Positions 1 through 6,274 of a stretch of 8,833 bases of DNA are shown here, piece by piece. Origin of the DNA: an uncultured Rubrobacteraceae bacterium (lineage in GTDB: Bacteria; Actinomycetota; Rubrobacteria; Rubrobacterales; Rubrobacteraceae); NCBI GenBank assembly GCA_902805985.1, contig CADCUW010000700.1:1-8833 (forward strand), in the 5' to 3' direction. A program made the translations under genes and the position numbers. How positions within the stretch are numbered: the stretch's first letter is position 1; each line of letters starts with the position of its first letter. The notes beneath the pieces are model-generated. The model worked only from the letters and a program-made list of their open reading frames with translations. It did no database searches and was not told where the DNA came from.

Positions 1-614
1 GAGAGGACGTCGTCTAGATGGTCTTCCTCGGGGTCGTAGTTAACTATGTGGCCGTTCTCGTTGAGGACGTTGCTCAGGTAGTTGCCCGCCACCCCGTACC
101 ACTCGTCCCAGCCCGGCGGCACGTGGGTCTCGGCGTAGCCGTTCATGTACTTGCCGAAGAACGAGGTTCGGTAGCCGTCCTCCTGCATCCAGGTCGCCAT
201 CGTGGAGTTCTCGTGGCCCAGGAAGCGGAACTTCTGGAAGCCCCCGCGCGGGGGCTCGTTGGAGAGGACCTGGTGGTTGTGGGCGTACTGGCCACGCAGG
301 GTGGTCGCCCGGCTCGGGCAGCACAGGGAGTTGGTCACGAACGAGTTCTCGAAGGTCGTGCCACCCTCGACCAGCTCCGAGCGGAGGTTTGGCATGTTCT
401 CGAGCATCTCCGGTCTGAGGTCCTCGTAAGCGAGGTCGTCGGTCAGGATCAGGATGACGTTCGGGCGCTCGGGCTCCTCGCTCTCAGGCTCGGGCGGCTG
501 TTGGCCCTGGGCGGTCGGCAGGCATCCGACGAGCAGGCAGGCGAACAGGAAGAGCAGGGCAATCCTGCCCGCCCCCTGGAGAATCCGACTGGAACGCTCT
601 CCGCTGGAAACCAA
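1..614 (-). CDS. Lipoprotein sulfatase, N-acetylglucosamine-6-sulfatase type (partial, C-terminus beyond window)
   Basis: Hydrolyses sulfate esters, probably on sulfated sugars, at the outer face of the membrane. The first 204 residues are visible; the family is usually around 500. Residues 17-30 are a hydrophobic signal ending in a lipobox (L28-V-G-C31), so the protein should be lipid-anchored. The sulfatase fold starts at about residue 50. D59-D60 in LILTDD is the metal pair. C98-C-P-S-R102 is the CxPSR motif, whose first Cys is converted to formylglycine. K155 lies in FGKYMNGY and is followed by VPPGWDEW; this stretch is typical of glucosamine-6-sulfatases among family S1 enzymes. The start is a TTG at 612-614: it has AGGTGAG just upstream, is the only reasonable start before the signal peptide, and an in-frame stop lies further upstream. 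It is transcribed away from the GT-C gene. The family is secure; the substrate is inferred from resemblance, and arylsulfatase or heparan-type sulfatase activity is possible. Confidence 0.93.
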   Translation of the reverse strand, partial: MVSSGERSSRILQGAGRIALLFLFACLLVGCLPTAQGQQPPEPESEEPERPNVILILTDDLAYEDLRPEMLENMPNLRSELVEGGTTFENSFVTNSLCCPSRATTLRGQYAHNHQVLSNEPPRGGFQKFRFLGHENSTMATWMQEDGYRTSFFGKYMNGYAETHVPPGWDEWYGVAGNYLSNVLNENGHIVNYDPEEDHLDDVL

Positions 615-717
615 TCTCTCACCTATCGCGCGGCATCCGGGGCCGCGAACGTCTCGTCTCTATACCCTGCGAGGGTTCCGCCCACGCGTCCCGCGTCCCC
701 GGTCCCCGGCAGGCCCA

Positions 718-733
718 AAAACTCTGTTATACA
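718..733. promoter_or_regulatory. Overlapping divergent promoter candidate between sulfatase and GT-C gene 1
   Basis: On the plus strand an extended -10 (TG, one base, TATACA at 728-733) sits about 75 bases before the GTG at 809, with no clear -35. On the minus strand the same bases read TATAAC (726-731), 17 bases downstream of a TGGACT -35-like hexamer, pointing at the sulfatase. Bases 718-729 (AAAACTCTGTTA) recur exactly upstream of the second GT-C paralogue at 3870-3881. A second minus-strand -10-like site (TATAGA, 659-664) is an alternative for the sulfatase. Confidence 0.4.
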
Positions 734-808
734 TTCTGGCGATGTGCGAGTCCACTTACGCGAGGTCTACGTGGAGGCGGCCCGGGTCGTCCGGGCGGGG
801 GGTGGCGC

Positions 809-2869
809 GTGCTCTTTGACCTGATCCGGGCCGTCCCCGTGGCCCTCTTGGTCGGCCTCATCCCCGGGTATTTCTGGGCCCGCCTCCTCGCCGCCACCGA
901 CGACCTCGCCGAACGCCTCGCCTACGCGATAGCCCTCTCGGCGACGCTCGTCCCGGCCGTTGCCCTCATCTTCTCCAGCGTCCTCGGAACGGGCGTCACC
1001 CCCGTGATCTCCGTCGTCTCCGTAGCGCTCGTGTTCTTCGCGGGGCTCGCCGCCCGGCTGGTGCTCGGAACGGCTAAGGGACCGGCGGGCCCGGTCGCCC
1101 CGCTCCCACAGGCGCCTGGCGTCGCCGCGCTCGTGCCGCTGTGCCTGGCGCTCTTGCTGGCGCTCGGCACGTTCTTCGGCCTCTTCGGGGGATGGGCCAT
1201 GATCCCGGCGGCGGTCCTCGTGGTCGTCTCGGGCGTCCTCTACCGGATCTCCCTGCGCCGCGGGGACGGGAGGCCTGAGGAACAGCGGGAAGACGTGTCG
1301 CCGGCGCTCGTCTACGGGTTGCTCTCGGCGGCTCTCGTGCTGGCGCTGGCGCGAGGGTACCTCGGGCCCATCTTCAACGGGTGGCCGTTCCCGCGGGGCG
1401 TGGACCGTTACGAGCACGCGATCATGACGAGCATGATGGCCGAGGGCGGCTCGACAGAGTCGTTCATGCTTTATCCGCCCGGCTTCCACGCGCTCTCGGC
1501 CATGATCTCGAACCTCAGCGGCCTCGAACCGATGGTCCTCTTCCCCGCCCTCGCCCCGGCCCTCTTGGCCCTCATGTCGCTCTCGAGCTACGCGCTCGCG
1601 GCCAGGCTCTGGGGCCGGCCGGCGGGCGTGGCCGCCGCGTTCCTCTCAGGGCCCGTGCTGGGCGGGGCGTACCTGCACTTCGCGGAGGCGCGGTACCCGA
1701 ACTTCGTCGGGGAGCAGGTCATCATCATCGTGGCGGTGGCCGCCCTGATCGGGATGTACGCCAACCCGACCGTCAGGGCCGGGCTGCTCCTCGCCGTGCT
1801 CGGCTCGTCGGCGGTCTTCTACCACCAGATCTCCGGCTACGTCATGGCCGTGCTGCTCGCGGTCGTCGCCCTGTTCTTCCTACCATACCTCCTGCTCCGC
1901 CACCGCAGGACCGGCCTGGCCCTCCTCGGCTCATTGGCCCTGCTGTTCGTGCTGGCCGCGGCGTTCGCGTGGGACACCTACGACCTGCCGAACCTCGTCG
2001 CCGGCATCTTCGGTGATTCGGAGACGGGGCGAGGAGGCGAGGCCGTGGCCATGGCGATAGGCACCAAGCCGGCCAACCACCCGACGTATCTGCTCGTGAC
2101 GATTACGGCCCCCGTCCTCTGGCTCGGCCTGCTCGGCGCGATGATGCTCGCCCCGAGACGCTCGGATGACACGCCCGCCAGGCTGGCGCACCTGACCCTG
2201 ATCGTCTGGGCGGCCCTCCTCTTCGTCGGCAGCCAGACGAGCTACTCGGGCTTCCCCGACCGCTTCGACCGCGACCTCGGGGCCCCCCTCGCCCTCCTCG
2301 CCGCCCCGGTCCTGGTCCTCCTTCTAAGCGCCGCCCCCAGGCTCGTCCCATCCCGTACGGCCCTCGCGGTAACGCTGGCGGCGGCCCTCCTGTCCGCGGG
2401 GCTCCTGGTCGTCCAGACGACGCGCAACCTGGAGGAGGCGGCAGGCCCGAGCGAGCGCCCCAAGGACAGGCCCGCCACGCCGGAGGTCGCCGCCGCCGGC
2501 GCCTGGCTGGAGGAGAACAACGAGGGCGGCAGCATCGTCGCCACCCCGTACCTCGACTACGTCCCGAGCCGCGGGATGCTGGCGATGGGCGGCTACACGA
2601 AGATGCAGTCCTACGACTACGCCCGCATCCTGCGCGCCAGGGACCTTCCCCCCTTCGGCGAGGGCCCCCTCCTGGATGCCCTGTGGGTGCTCAAGCACCC
2701 GACCGGGGAGAAGACGCAACGCATCATGCAGGAGAACGACGTCCGCTACATCATCTTCCACAAACGCTACCCTGGCATAAGCTGGCTCCCCTACGCCCAG
2801 CAGAGAGACCTCTACGAGGTCTCCTACCAGAACCCCAGCGTCGTCATCTTCGAGCCCCGCGACACCTGA
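809..2869 (+). CDS. Polytopic membrane protein, GT-C-like glycosyltransferase candidate (paralogue 1)
   Basis: A 686-aa protein with about 12-14 hydrophobic segments over residues 1-535 and a soluble C-terminal domain (about 540-686) that should lie outside the membrane. Features shared with its paralogue downstream: RGVDRYEHA (196-204) with acidic D199 just after a membrane segment, where GT-C enzymes carry their catalytic acid; YPPGFH (222-227); EARYPNFV (293-300); YHQ (338-340); GFPDRFDRDLG (481-491); and a C-terminal WLEENNEGG (567-575) plus DVRYIIFHKRYP. GT-C enzymes use polyprenyl-phosphate sugars on the outer face of the membrane. The layout and the D...YPPG(F/W)H pattern recall uncharacterised actinobacterial membrane proteins of the DUF6541 kind (from memory). 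The GTG start follows a G-rich GGGGGGTGG stretch; no upstream in-frame start was found. Enzymatic role is inferred; a non-catalytic membrane role is possible. Confidence 0.85.
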   Translation: MLFDLIRAVPVALLVGLIPGYFWARLLAATDDLAERLAYAIALSATLVPAVALIFSSVLGTGVTPVISVVSVALVFFAGLAARLVLGTAKGPAGPVAPLPQAPGVAALVPLCLALLLALGTFFGLFGGWAMIPAAVLVVVSGVLYRISLRRGDGRPEEQREDVSPALVYGLLSAALVLALARGYLGPIFNGWPFPRGVDRYEHAIMTSMMAEGGSTESFMLYPPGFHALSAMISNLSGLEPMVLFPALAPALLALMSLSSYALAARLWGRPAGVAAAFLSGPVLGGAYLHFAEARYPNFVGEQVIIIVAVAALIGMYANPTVRAGLLLAVLGSSAVFYHQISGYVMAVLLAVVALFFLPYLLLRHRRTGLALLGSLALLFVLAAAFAWDTYDLPNLVAGIFGDSETGRGGEAVAMAIGTKPANHPTYLLVTITAPVLWLGLLGAMMLAPRRSDDTPARLAHLTLIVWAALLFVGSQTSYSGFPDRFDRDLGAPLALLAAPVLVLLLSAAPRLVPSRTALAVTLAAALLSAGLLVVQTTRNLEEAAGPSERPKDRPATPEVAAAGAWLEENNEGGSIVATPYLDYVPSRGMLAMGGYTKMQSYDYARILRARDLPPFGEGPLLDALWVLKHPTGEKTQRIMQENDVRYIIFHKRYPGISWLPYAQQRDLYEVSYQNPSVVIFEPRDT

Positions 2870-3537
2870 CGATAATCCATGCGGCTTCGCGGCTTCACCC
2901 CACAGGGCACCGCCCGGGGTCGTTCGCCCTTTAATTCTCTCTGGACCAGGAAGTAGTTTCCGGGGCAACGCTCGAACAACTCCTGCTCTATACGATCTTT
3001 GACGAAGCCATCGTCTCTGATAATGCTCGTGCCGACCCCGCCGCCAAGCGTCGCCCTTTCCCCAATCTGTGCGACCATCTCTCCTCCAGCCTCGCGGACC
3101 CGGATCTCCTCCCCTTCCGTGTCCAGCGTGTATTTCGGAGGCCACAGCGGCAACGTGGCGCCTGCCTGGTCTTGCATGCGCAGGCAGCCCTCGTCGTCTA
3201 CTACGAGCCTGCCACGGGTAAGCGAATCATAAGCTATCTCCGGGGGCTTCTGCTTCGGGAAGAACACCCCCGCGTCGGCCGGCGTGGTCTCCGGTGGGTT
3301 CTCCGCCGAGGAGTTCGGCCCACCGCAGGAGATCACCGGCAAGATGTACGCCAGCGCAACAGCGAGACCCCCGGAAAGCCGCGTCCCGGCGCTACAGGGT
3401 CCCGCAGCGAATCGCGGCGGTACCTGAAGGTTTCGCTCTGGATTCCGACCACAGAAGAAAGCGATGAAAGGCATCCCTCCAAGCACCGGAGCCCGACAGC
3501 GGAACAGCTCTCGCGCGTCGTCCGCCGAGTTACGCAT
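2824..3537 (-). CDS. Putative lipoprotein of unknown function, overlapping the 3' end of GT-C gene 1
   Basis: 237 aa. A hydrophobic segment (about 54-70) ends in a lipobox, V68-I-S-C71, followed by a Pro/Glu-rich linker. A compact domain follows with the pattern GRLVVDDEGCL, LPLWPPKYTL, EIRVREAGGEMVAQIGE, a GGG, then CPGNYFLV. I recognise this as a recurring uncharacterised domain of bacterial lipoproteins but can give no function. The ATG at 3535-3537 has a strong GGAGGAGG ribosome site 8 bases upstream. This leaves an unusually long 53-residue stretch before the signal core. The alternative ATG at 3474 has GGAGGG directly abutting it, a poor spacing. After CPGNYFLVQ the frame runs on for about 45 residues, through a hairpin and 46 bases into the convergent GT-C gene, using a rare TTA codon at 2932-2934. 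This tail looks non-native. Promoter and operator-like dyad lie just upstream. Confidence 0.72.
   Translation of the reverse strand: MRNSADDARELFRCRAPVLGGMPFIAFFCGRNPERNLQVPPRFAAGPCSAGTRLSGGLAVALAYILPVISCGGPNSSAENPPETTPADAGVFFPKQKPPEIAYDSLTRGRLVVDDEGCLRMQDQAGATLPLWPPKYTLDTEGEEIRVREAGGEMVAQIGERATLGGGVGTSIIRDDGFVKDRIEQELFERCPGNYFLVQRELKGERPRAVPCGVKPRSRMDYRQVSRGSKMTTLGFW
2897..2920 (+). terminator. Hairpin after GT-C gene 1, possible (bidirectional) terminator
   Basis: ACCCC (2897-2901) pairs with GGGGT (2916-2920) and GGGC (2905-2908) with GCCC (2912-2915), with a 3-base bulge and a 3-base loop. It begins 28 bases after the GT-C stop. The following sequence is only moderately T-rich (CCCTTTAATTCTCT), so it is a weak rho-independent candidate. 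It also lies inside the 3' tail of the opposing lipoprotein ORF. Confidence 0.4.
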
Positions 3538-3547
3538 GACCGTCCCC

Positions 3548-3588
3548 TCCTCCCGAGCATCCGGGCCACGCGTGGATGCTCGGGAGGA
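3548..3588. promoter_or_regulatory. 15-bp perfect inverted repeat covering the lipoprotein start of transcription and ribosome site
   Basis: The left arm TCCTCCCGAGCATCC (3548-3562) is the exact reverse complement of the right arm (3574-3588), with an 11-base spacer. On the minus strand the right arm abuts the -10 hexamer and covers the expected +1, while the left arm runs into the GGAGGAGG ribosome site of the lipoprotein gene. It could be a DNA operator for a dimeric repressor, or a 5'-UTR hairpin that hides the ribosome site. Confidence 0.65.
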
Positions 3589-3617
3589 TGCTAGGCGTAG
3601 TGCGCGACCAGTGTCAA
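3588..3617 (-). promoter_or_regulatory. Sigma70-type promoter of the lipoprotein gene
   Basis: Perfect -35 TTGACA (minus strand, 3612-3617), an 18-base spacer, then TAGCAT (3588-3593), which matches the -10 consensus at 4 of 6 positions. Predicted +1 is near 3581, giving a leader of roughly 44 bases to the ATG at 3537. Confidence 0.6.
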
Positions 3618-3760
3618 GGCCGGCCAGAGGTAGACACGACTCGGCGTCGAAAGTCCGTGTCGGCCCCAGATCATCCACCTTTCACGGAAAAACCTTCGGC
3701 GCAACGAAACCGATACATGATCGTCACCCTTCCTTAACGCGGCAGGCGGATAATGCGACC

Positions 3761-3818
3761 AAGCTCCCCGACGAAGCAGGAGATCCCCCTCCGCTTGCAC
3801 AACACGTCGGGGAGTTTT
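3761..3818 (+). terminator. Stem-loop plus T-run: intrinsic terminator, attenuator or small RNA
   Basis: CTCCCCGACG (3764-3773) pairs perfectly with CGTCGGGGAG (3805-3814), immediately followed by TTTT (3815-3818). The 31-base interior can form a second stem (AAGC and GGAG against CTCC and GCTT). No plus-strand gene lies upstream within 890 bases, so it does not end an obvious mRNA. GATAAT at 3749-3754 would place a transcript start close to the base of the hairpin. I could not match it to a riboswitch class I know. Confidence 0.45.
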
Positions 3819-3869
3819 GCCTCCTTCGGGGCGTGGCCTGCGAGACCCGTCTTCTGTGAAACGTGTCCT

Positions 3870-3895
3870 AAAACTCTGTTAACTGTCGGTTAAAT
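3870..3895 (+). promoter_or_regulatory. Shared AAAACTCTGTTA motif with 11-bp-phased direct repeat, Pho-box-like
   Basis: GTTAACT (3878-3884) and GTTAAAT (3889-3895) start exactly 11 bases apart, the spacing of PhoP/PhoB-type tandem half-sites. The preceding bases 3870-3881 duplicate the 12-mer found upstream of GT-C gene 1. The site is about 92 bases before the GTG of GT-C gene 2. Confidence 0.4.
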
Positions 3896-3986
3896 TTTCG
3901 CCTTGCCTGTGTTTTCGGGTGGCGATAGGGCGGTTGCTTGCTAACCTGTTCGGCGTGCCTGGCAGCGGAACAGAGGGCGATGAGGC

Positions 3987-6098
3987 GTGCTGCTGAACCT
4001 GATTCTTGCATCGTTCGCCGCCCTCGCGGTCGGGGCGGCGCCCGGCTGGTTCTGGGCCACCCTGCTGCGCGCCCCGGTAGATCTCGCCGAACGCGCGGCC
4101 CTCTCTGTCGCGTTCTCGATGGCCCTGGTGCCGGCCGTGGCCCTCGTCCCGACGCGCCTGTTCGGGTTGGGCGTCACGCTCCCCGTCGCCGCCGGCTCGG
4201 CCCTGGCGGTCTTCGTGGCGGGGCTTGCGGCCCACCTGAGGTTCGGCGCCGCGAAGGGGGTCGAGGGGCCCTTGCTGCCCTCGCCCGCCGTACCGCTCTC
4301 CACGCCGGCGCTCGTGCCGCTCATGGCGGCGCTCGGGCTCGCGCTGGGCGTCATGGTCGGCGCGCTGCCCGCGGACGCGGTGCTACCGGCGATCACGGGC
4401 GGCATGGTACCCACGAGGTCGATGGTGCTCGTCATCGCGCTGCTGGTCCTGGCGACGGGTGTTCTGCACCTGATCTTCTCGCGTAGATCGGCCGGTACGG
4501 TCGAGCCGGCGTCCCTCCTGCCGGCGGTTCCGCCGACGGTGCGGCGGTTGTTGTTGCCGGCCATACTCCTGCTCGTTCTGGCGCGGGGGTACGTCGGGCC
4601 GGTCCTGCACGACTGGCCTTTCATGCGGGGGGTCGACCACTACTCGCACGCGGTGATGGCGAACCGGATGATGGAGGTTGGGAGGATCGAGCCGTATCTC
4701 ATCTACCCCCCCGGGTTCCACACGATGACCGCCTCCATCTCGCGCCTGACCGGGCTGGACCCGCTGGAGATCTTCCCCGTCCTCGGCCCCGCCCTGCTCC
4801 TCCTCCCAGCCCTCGCCCTCTACACTTTAGGGACCCGCCTCTGGGGCTGGGGCTATGGTGTTGCAGCCGCGTTCTTCACCGTCCTCCTCGGCGGCACCTA
4901 CTACTACTTCAACGACGCGATGTACCCGAACCTGGTGACGAGCCAGTTCCTGCTGGTGATGGCCCTCGCCTCGCTCGTGATGGTCTACCGCGCCCCCTCG
5001 GCCCGGAACGGCCTCTCGCTGGCGATCCTGGGCTCCGGGGTCGTCCTCTACCATCCGGTGGCGAGCATGTACCTGGCGGTCCTGCTCGCCCTCGCCGGCC
5101 TCTTCTTCGTGCCGCCGTTGCTCGTCCGGAGCCGGCGCGCAGGTCTAGCCCTGACGCTCTCGCTGGCGCTGCTGGGGGCGCTCTCCGTGGCCTACGCCTG
5201 GCACACGTACGATCTCGGAAGCGAGTTCTCGCAACTACTCGGCGGCTCCGGGGGCGCGACCGGGGAGGCCGTGGGTATGGCGGTAAACACCCAGGCCGCC
5301 TACCCCGAAGGGTTCCTGATCGGGACGATGGTCTCCCAGCCCGTGGCTTGGCTCGGCCTGCTCGGGGTCTTCCTGCTGGTGGTAAGGGCGAGGGATTCTT
5401 TCGGGATGCCGGCGGCGCTGGCGCACCTGACGGTGTTCTTGTGGGCCGTCCTCCTCTTCGCCGGCAGCCGCCTGACCGTGACCGGCTTTCCGCAGCGCTT
5501 CGGGCGGGACCTTGGCGTCCCGCTGGCCCTGCTCGCCGCCCTCGGCCTCATCGCCGTGCTGAAGTCCCTGGGACCGGGCCGGCGGCCCGTGGCCATCTTC
5601 GCGGCCTCGGCCGTCGTTCTCCTCTCGCTGTCCCTCGCGGGTACCGGGGCGGCGCAGAGCCTCCGGTGGTCGGTTCGTCCGAGCATCCAGATGACCGTCA
5701 CGCCAGCCATAGCGGAGGCCGGACGGTGGCTCGAGGAGCACAACGAGGGCGGCAACATCATGGTCAGCCCGCACGTCAACCAGGTGCCGAGCCGGATGAT
5801 GCTCGCCATGGGCGACTACTCCGCGCTCCAGTCGTTCGAGTACGCCCAGATCCTGCGCCCCAGGGATCTCCCGCCCACGGGCCCCGAACCCCTCATGGAC
5901 GTCCTGCGCACGGTGACCAACCCGGCGGGCGAACGGGCGACGAGCACCTTCGAGAAGTACGACGTCCGCTACGTGGTCCTCTACAAGAACATGCCGGACA
6001 GGCCCACCGCCGACTACTGGAGGCGCTTCGAGGCACGCCCCGACCTCTACCCCACCGTCTTCGAGAACAGAGACGTCCTGATAGTCCAGACCACATAA
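3987..6098 (+). CDS. Polytopic membrane protein, GT-C-like glycosyltransferase candidate (paralogue 2)
   Basis: 703 aa, alignable along its whole length with the protein encoded at 809-2869. It has about 12-14 membrane segments over residues 1-555 and a C-terminal soluble domain. Key stretches are RGVDHYSHAVM (214-224, with D217 as candidate catalytic acid and histidines nearby), YPPGFH (240-245), DAMYPNLV (310-317), YHP (355-357), GFPQRFGRDLGVP (500-512), WLEEHNEGGN (581-590), and PSRMMLAMGDYSALQSFEYA (601-620) followed by ILRPRDLPP. The GTG start has GATGAGG just upstream and mirrors the N-terminus of the paralogue (both begin M-L-x-x-L-I). Duplication followed by divergence is clear. The conserved acid at the first outer loop and the many transmembrane segments favour a lipid-linked sugar transferase working outside the cell, but donor and acceptor are unknown. 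The mannosyltransferase-like gene downstream fits a surface glycan pathway. Confidence 0.86.
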   Translation: MLLNLILASFAALAVGAAPGWFWATLLRAPVDLAERAALSVAFSMALVPAVALVPTRLFGLGVTLPVAAGSALAVFVAGLAAHLRFGAAKGVEGPLLPSPAVPLSTPALVPLMAALGLALGVMVGALPADAVLPAITGGMVPTRSMVLVIALLVLATGVLHLIFSRRSAGTVEPASLLPAVPPTVRRLLLPAILLLVLARGYVGPVLHDWPFMRGVDHYSHAVMANRMMEVGRIEPYLIYPPGFHTMTASISRLTGLDPLEIFPVLGPALLLLPALALYTLGTRLWGWGYGVAAAFFTVLLGGTYYYFNDAMYPNLVTSQFLLVMALASLVMVYRAPSARNGLSLAILGSGVVLYHPVASMYLAVLLALAGLFFVPPLLVRSRRAGLALTLSLALLGALSVAYAWHTYDLGSEFSQLLGGSGGATGEAVGMAVNTQAAYPEGFLIGTMVSQPVAWLGLLGVFLLVVRARDSFGMPAALAHLTVFLWAVLLFAGSRLTVTGFPQRFGRDLGVPLALLAALGLIAVLKSLGPGRRPVAIFAASAVVLLSLSLAGTGAAQSLRWSVRPSIQMTVTPAIAEAGRWLEEHNEGGNIMVSPHVNQVPSRMMLAMGDYSALQSFEYAQILRPRDLPPTGPEPLMDVLRTVTNPAGERATSTFEKYDVRYVVLYKNMPDRPTADYWRRFEARPDLYPTVFENRDVLIVQTT

Positions 6099-6198
6099 GA
6101 AACAAACCTCGGGGCCGTACCCCCAGGGTCCGATGACGACCGCGGCGCCCCGCCGCAGCCCGCGCACAACGAGGACGCTCCCTCCAGAGAGGCTCTCC

Positions 6199-6225
6199 CT
6201 GACACCTGAAGCCTCCTTGTATAAT
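6199..6225 (+). promoter_or_regulatory. Promoter of the PIG-V-type gene
   Basis: A perfect -10 TATAAT (6220-6225) lies 15 bases after CTGACA (6199-6204), which matches the -35 consensus at 5 of 6. The spacer is two bases short of ideal. Predicted +1 is near 6232, leaving about 43 bases to the ATG at 6275. The -10 overlaps an in-frame ATG at 6224, which therefore should not be the translation start. Confidence 0.6.
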
Positions 6226-6274
6226 GCCGCGCGCGGCCGGGCGCCGCGGTCAGATCACGGAAGCCGGGCGGAGC

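Larger units (their letters stand above)
3538..3986. other. 449-bp intergenic region between lipoprotein and GT-C gene 2
   Basis: No convincing gene. From left to right it holds the 15-bp inverted repeat (3548-3588), the lipoprotein promoter (3588-3617, minus), a hairpin with arms GACACG/CGTGTC and an inner ACT/AGT (3633-3661), a -10-like GATAAT (3749-3754, plus), a stem-loop followed by TTTT (3761-3818), and the shared AAAACTCTGTTA motif with an 11-bp-phased GTTAA repeat (3870-3895). The last 90 bases should contain the start of transcription for GT-C gene 2; I saw no confident -10 there. Short reading frames across this area are poorly supported (no ribosome sites, no family resemblance). 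Confidence 0.7.

Noticed and set aside
18..824. 268-codon open frame on the plus strand, antisense to the sulfatase
   Set aside because: Val/Leu/Arg-rich shadow translation typical of the antisense frame in high-GC DNA; the minus strand carries clear sulfatase motifs.
2324..3145. 273-codon minus-strand frame across the 3' half of GT-C gene 1
   Set aside because: Low-complexity Gly/Arg-rich product with no domain signature, overlapping both a recognised membrane protein and a lipoprotein frame.
3633..3661. GACACG/CGTGTC hairpin as a terminator
   Set aside because: No T-run follows on either strand and no gene ends nearby; listed only as part of the intergenic region.
3538..3678. Upstream extension of the lipoprotein gene to a start at 3678
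   Set aside because: It would place the promoter and the 15-bp dyad inside coding sequence and ignore the strong GGAGGAGG site before 3537.
3591..3800. 69-codon minus-strand frame in the intergenic region
   Set aside because: No ribosome site, no signal or domain pattern; crosses the terminator-like stem-loop and the lipoprotein promoter.
3761..3860. Known riboswitch class around the stem-loop
   Set aside because: I could not match the stem and loop sequences to any conserved riboswitch core I know; a covariance search would be needed.
5235..6167. 310-codon minus-strand frame under GT-C gene 2
   Set aside because: Composition is that of an antisense shadow; the plus-strand product is conserved with its paralogue.
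6224..6274. In-frame ATG at 6224 as start of the mannosyltransferase
   Set aside because: Overlaps a perfect TATAAT box, has no ribosome site, and adds an Arg-rich stretch ahead of a normal N-terminus.
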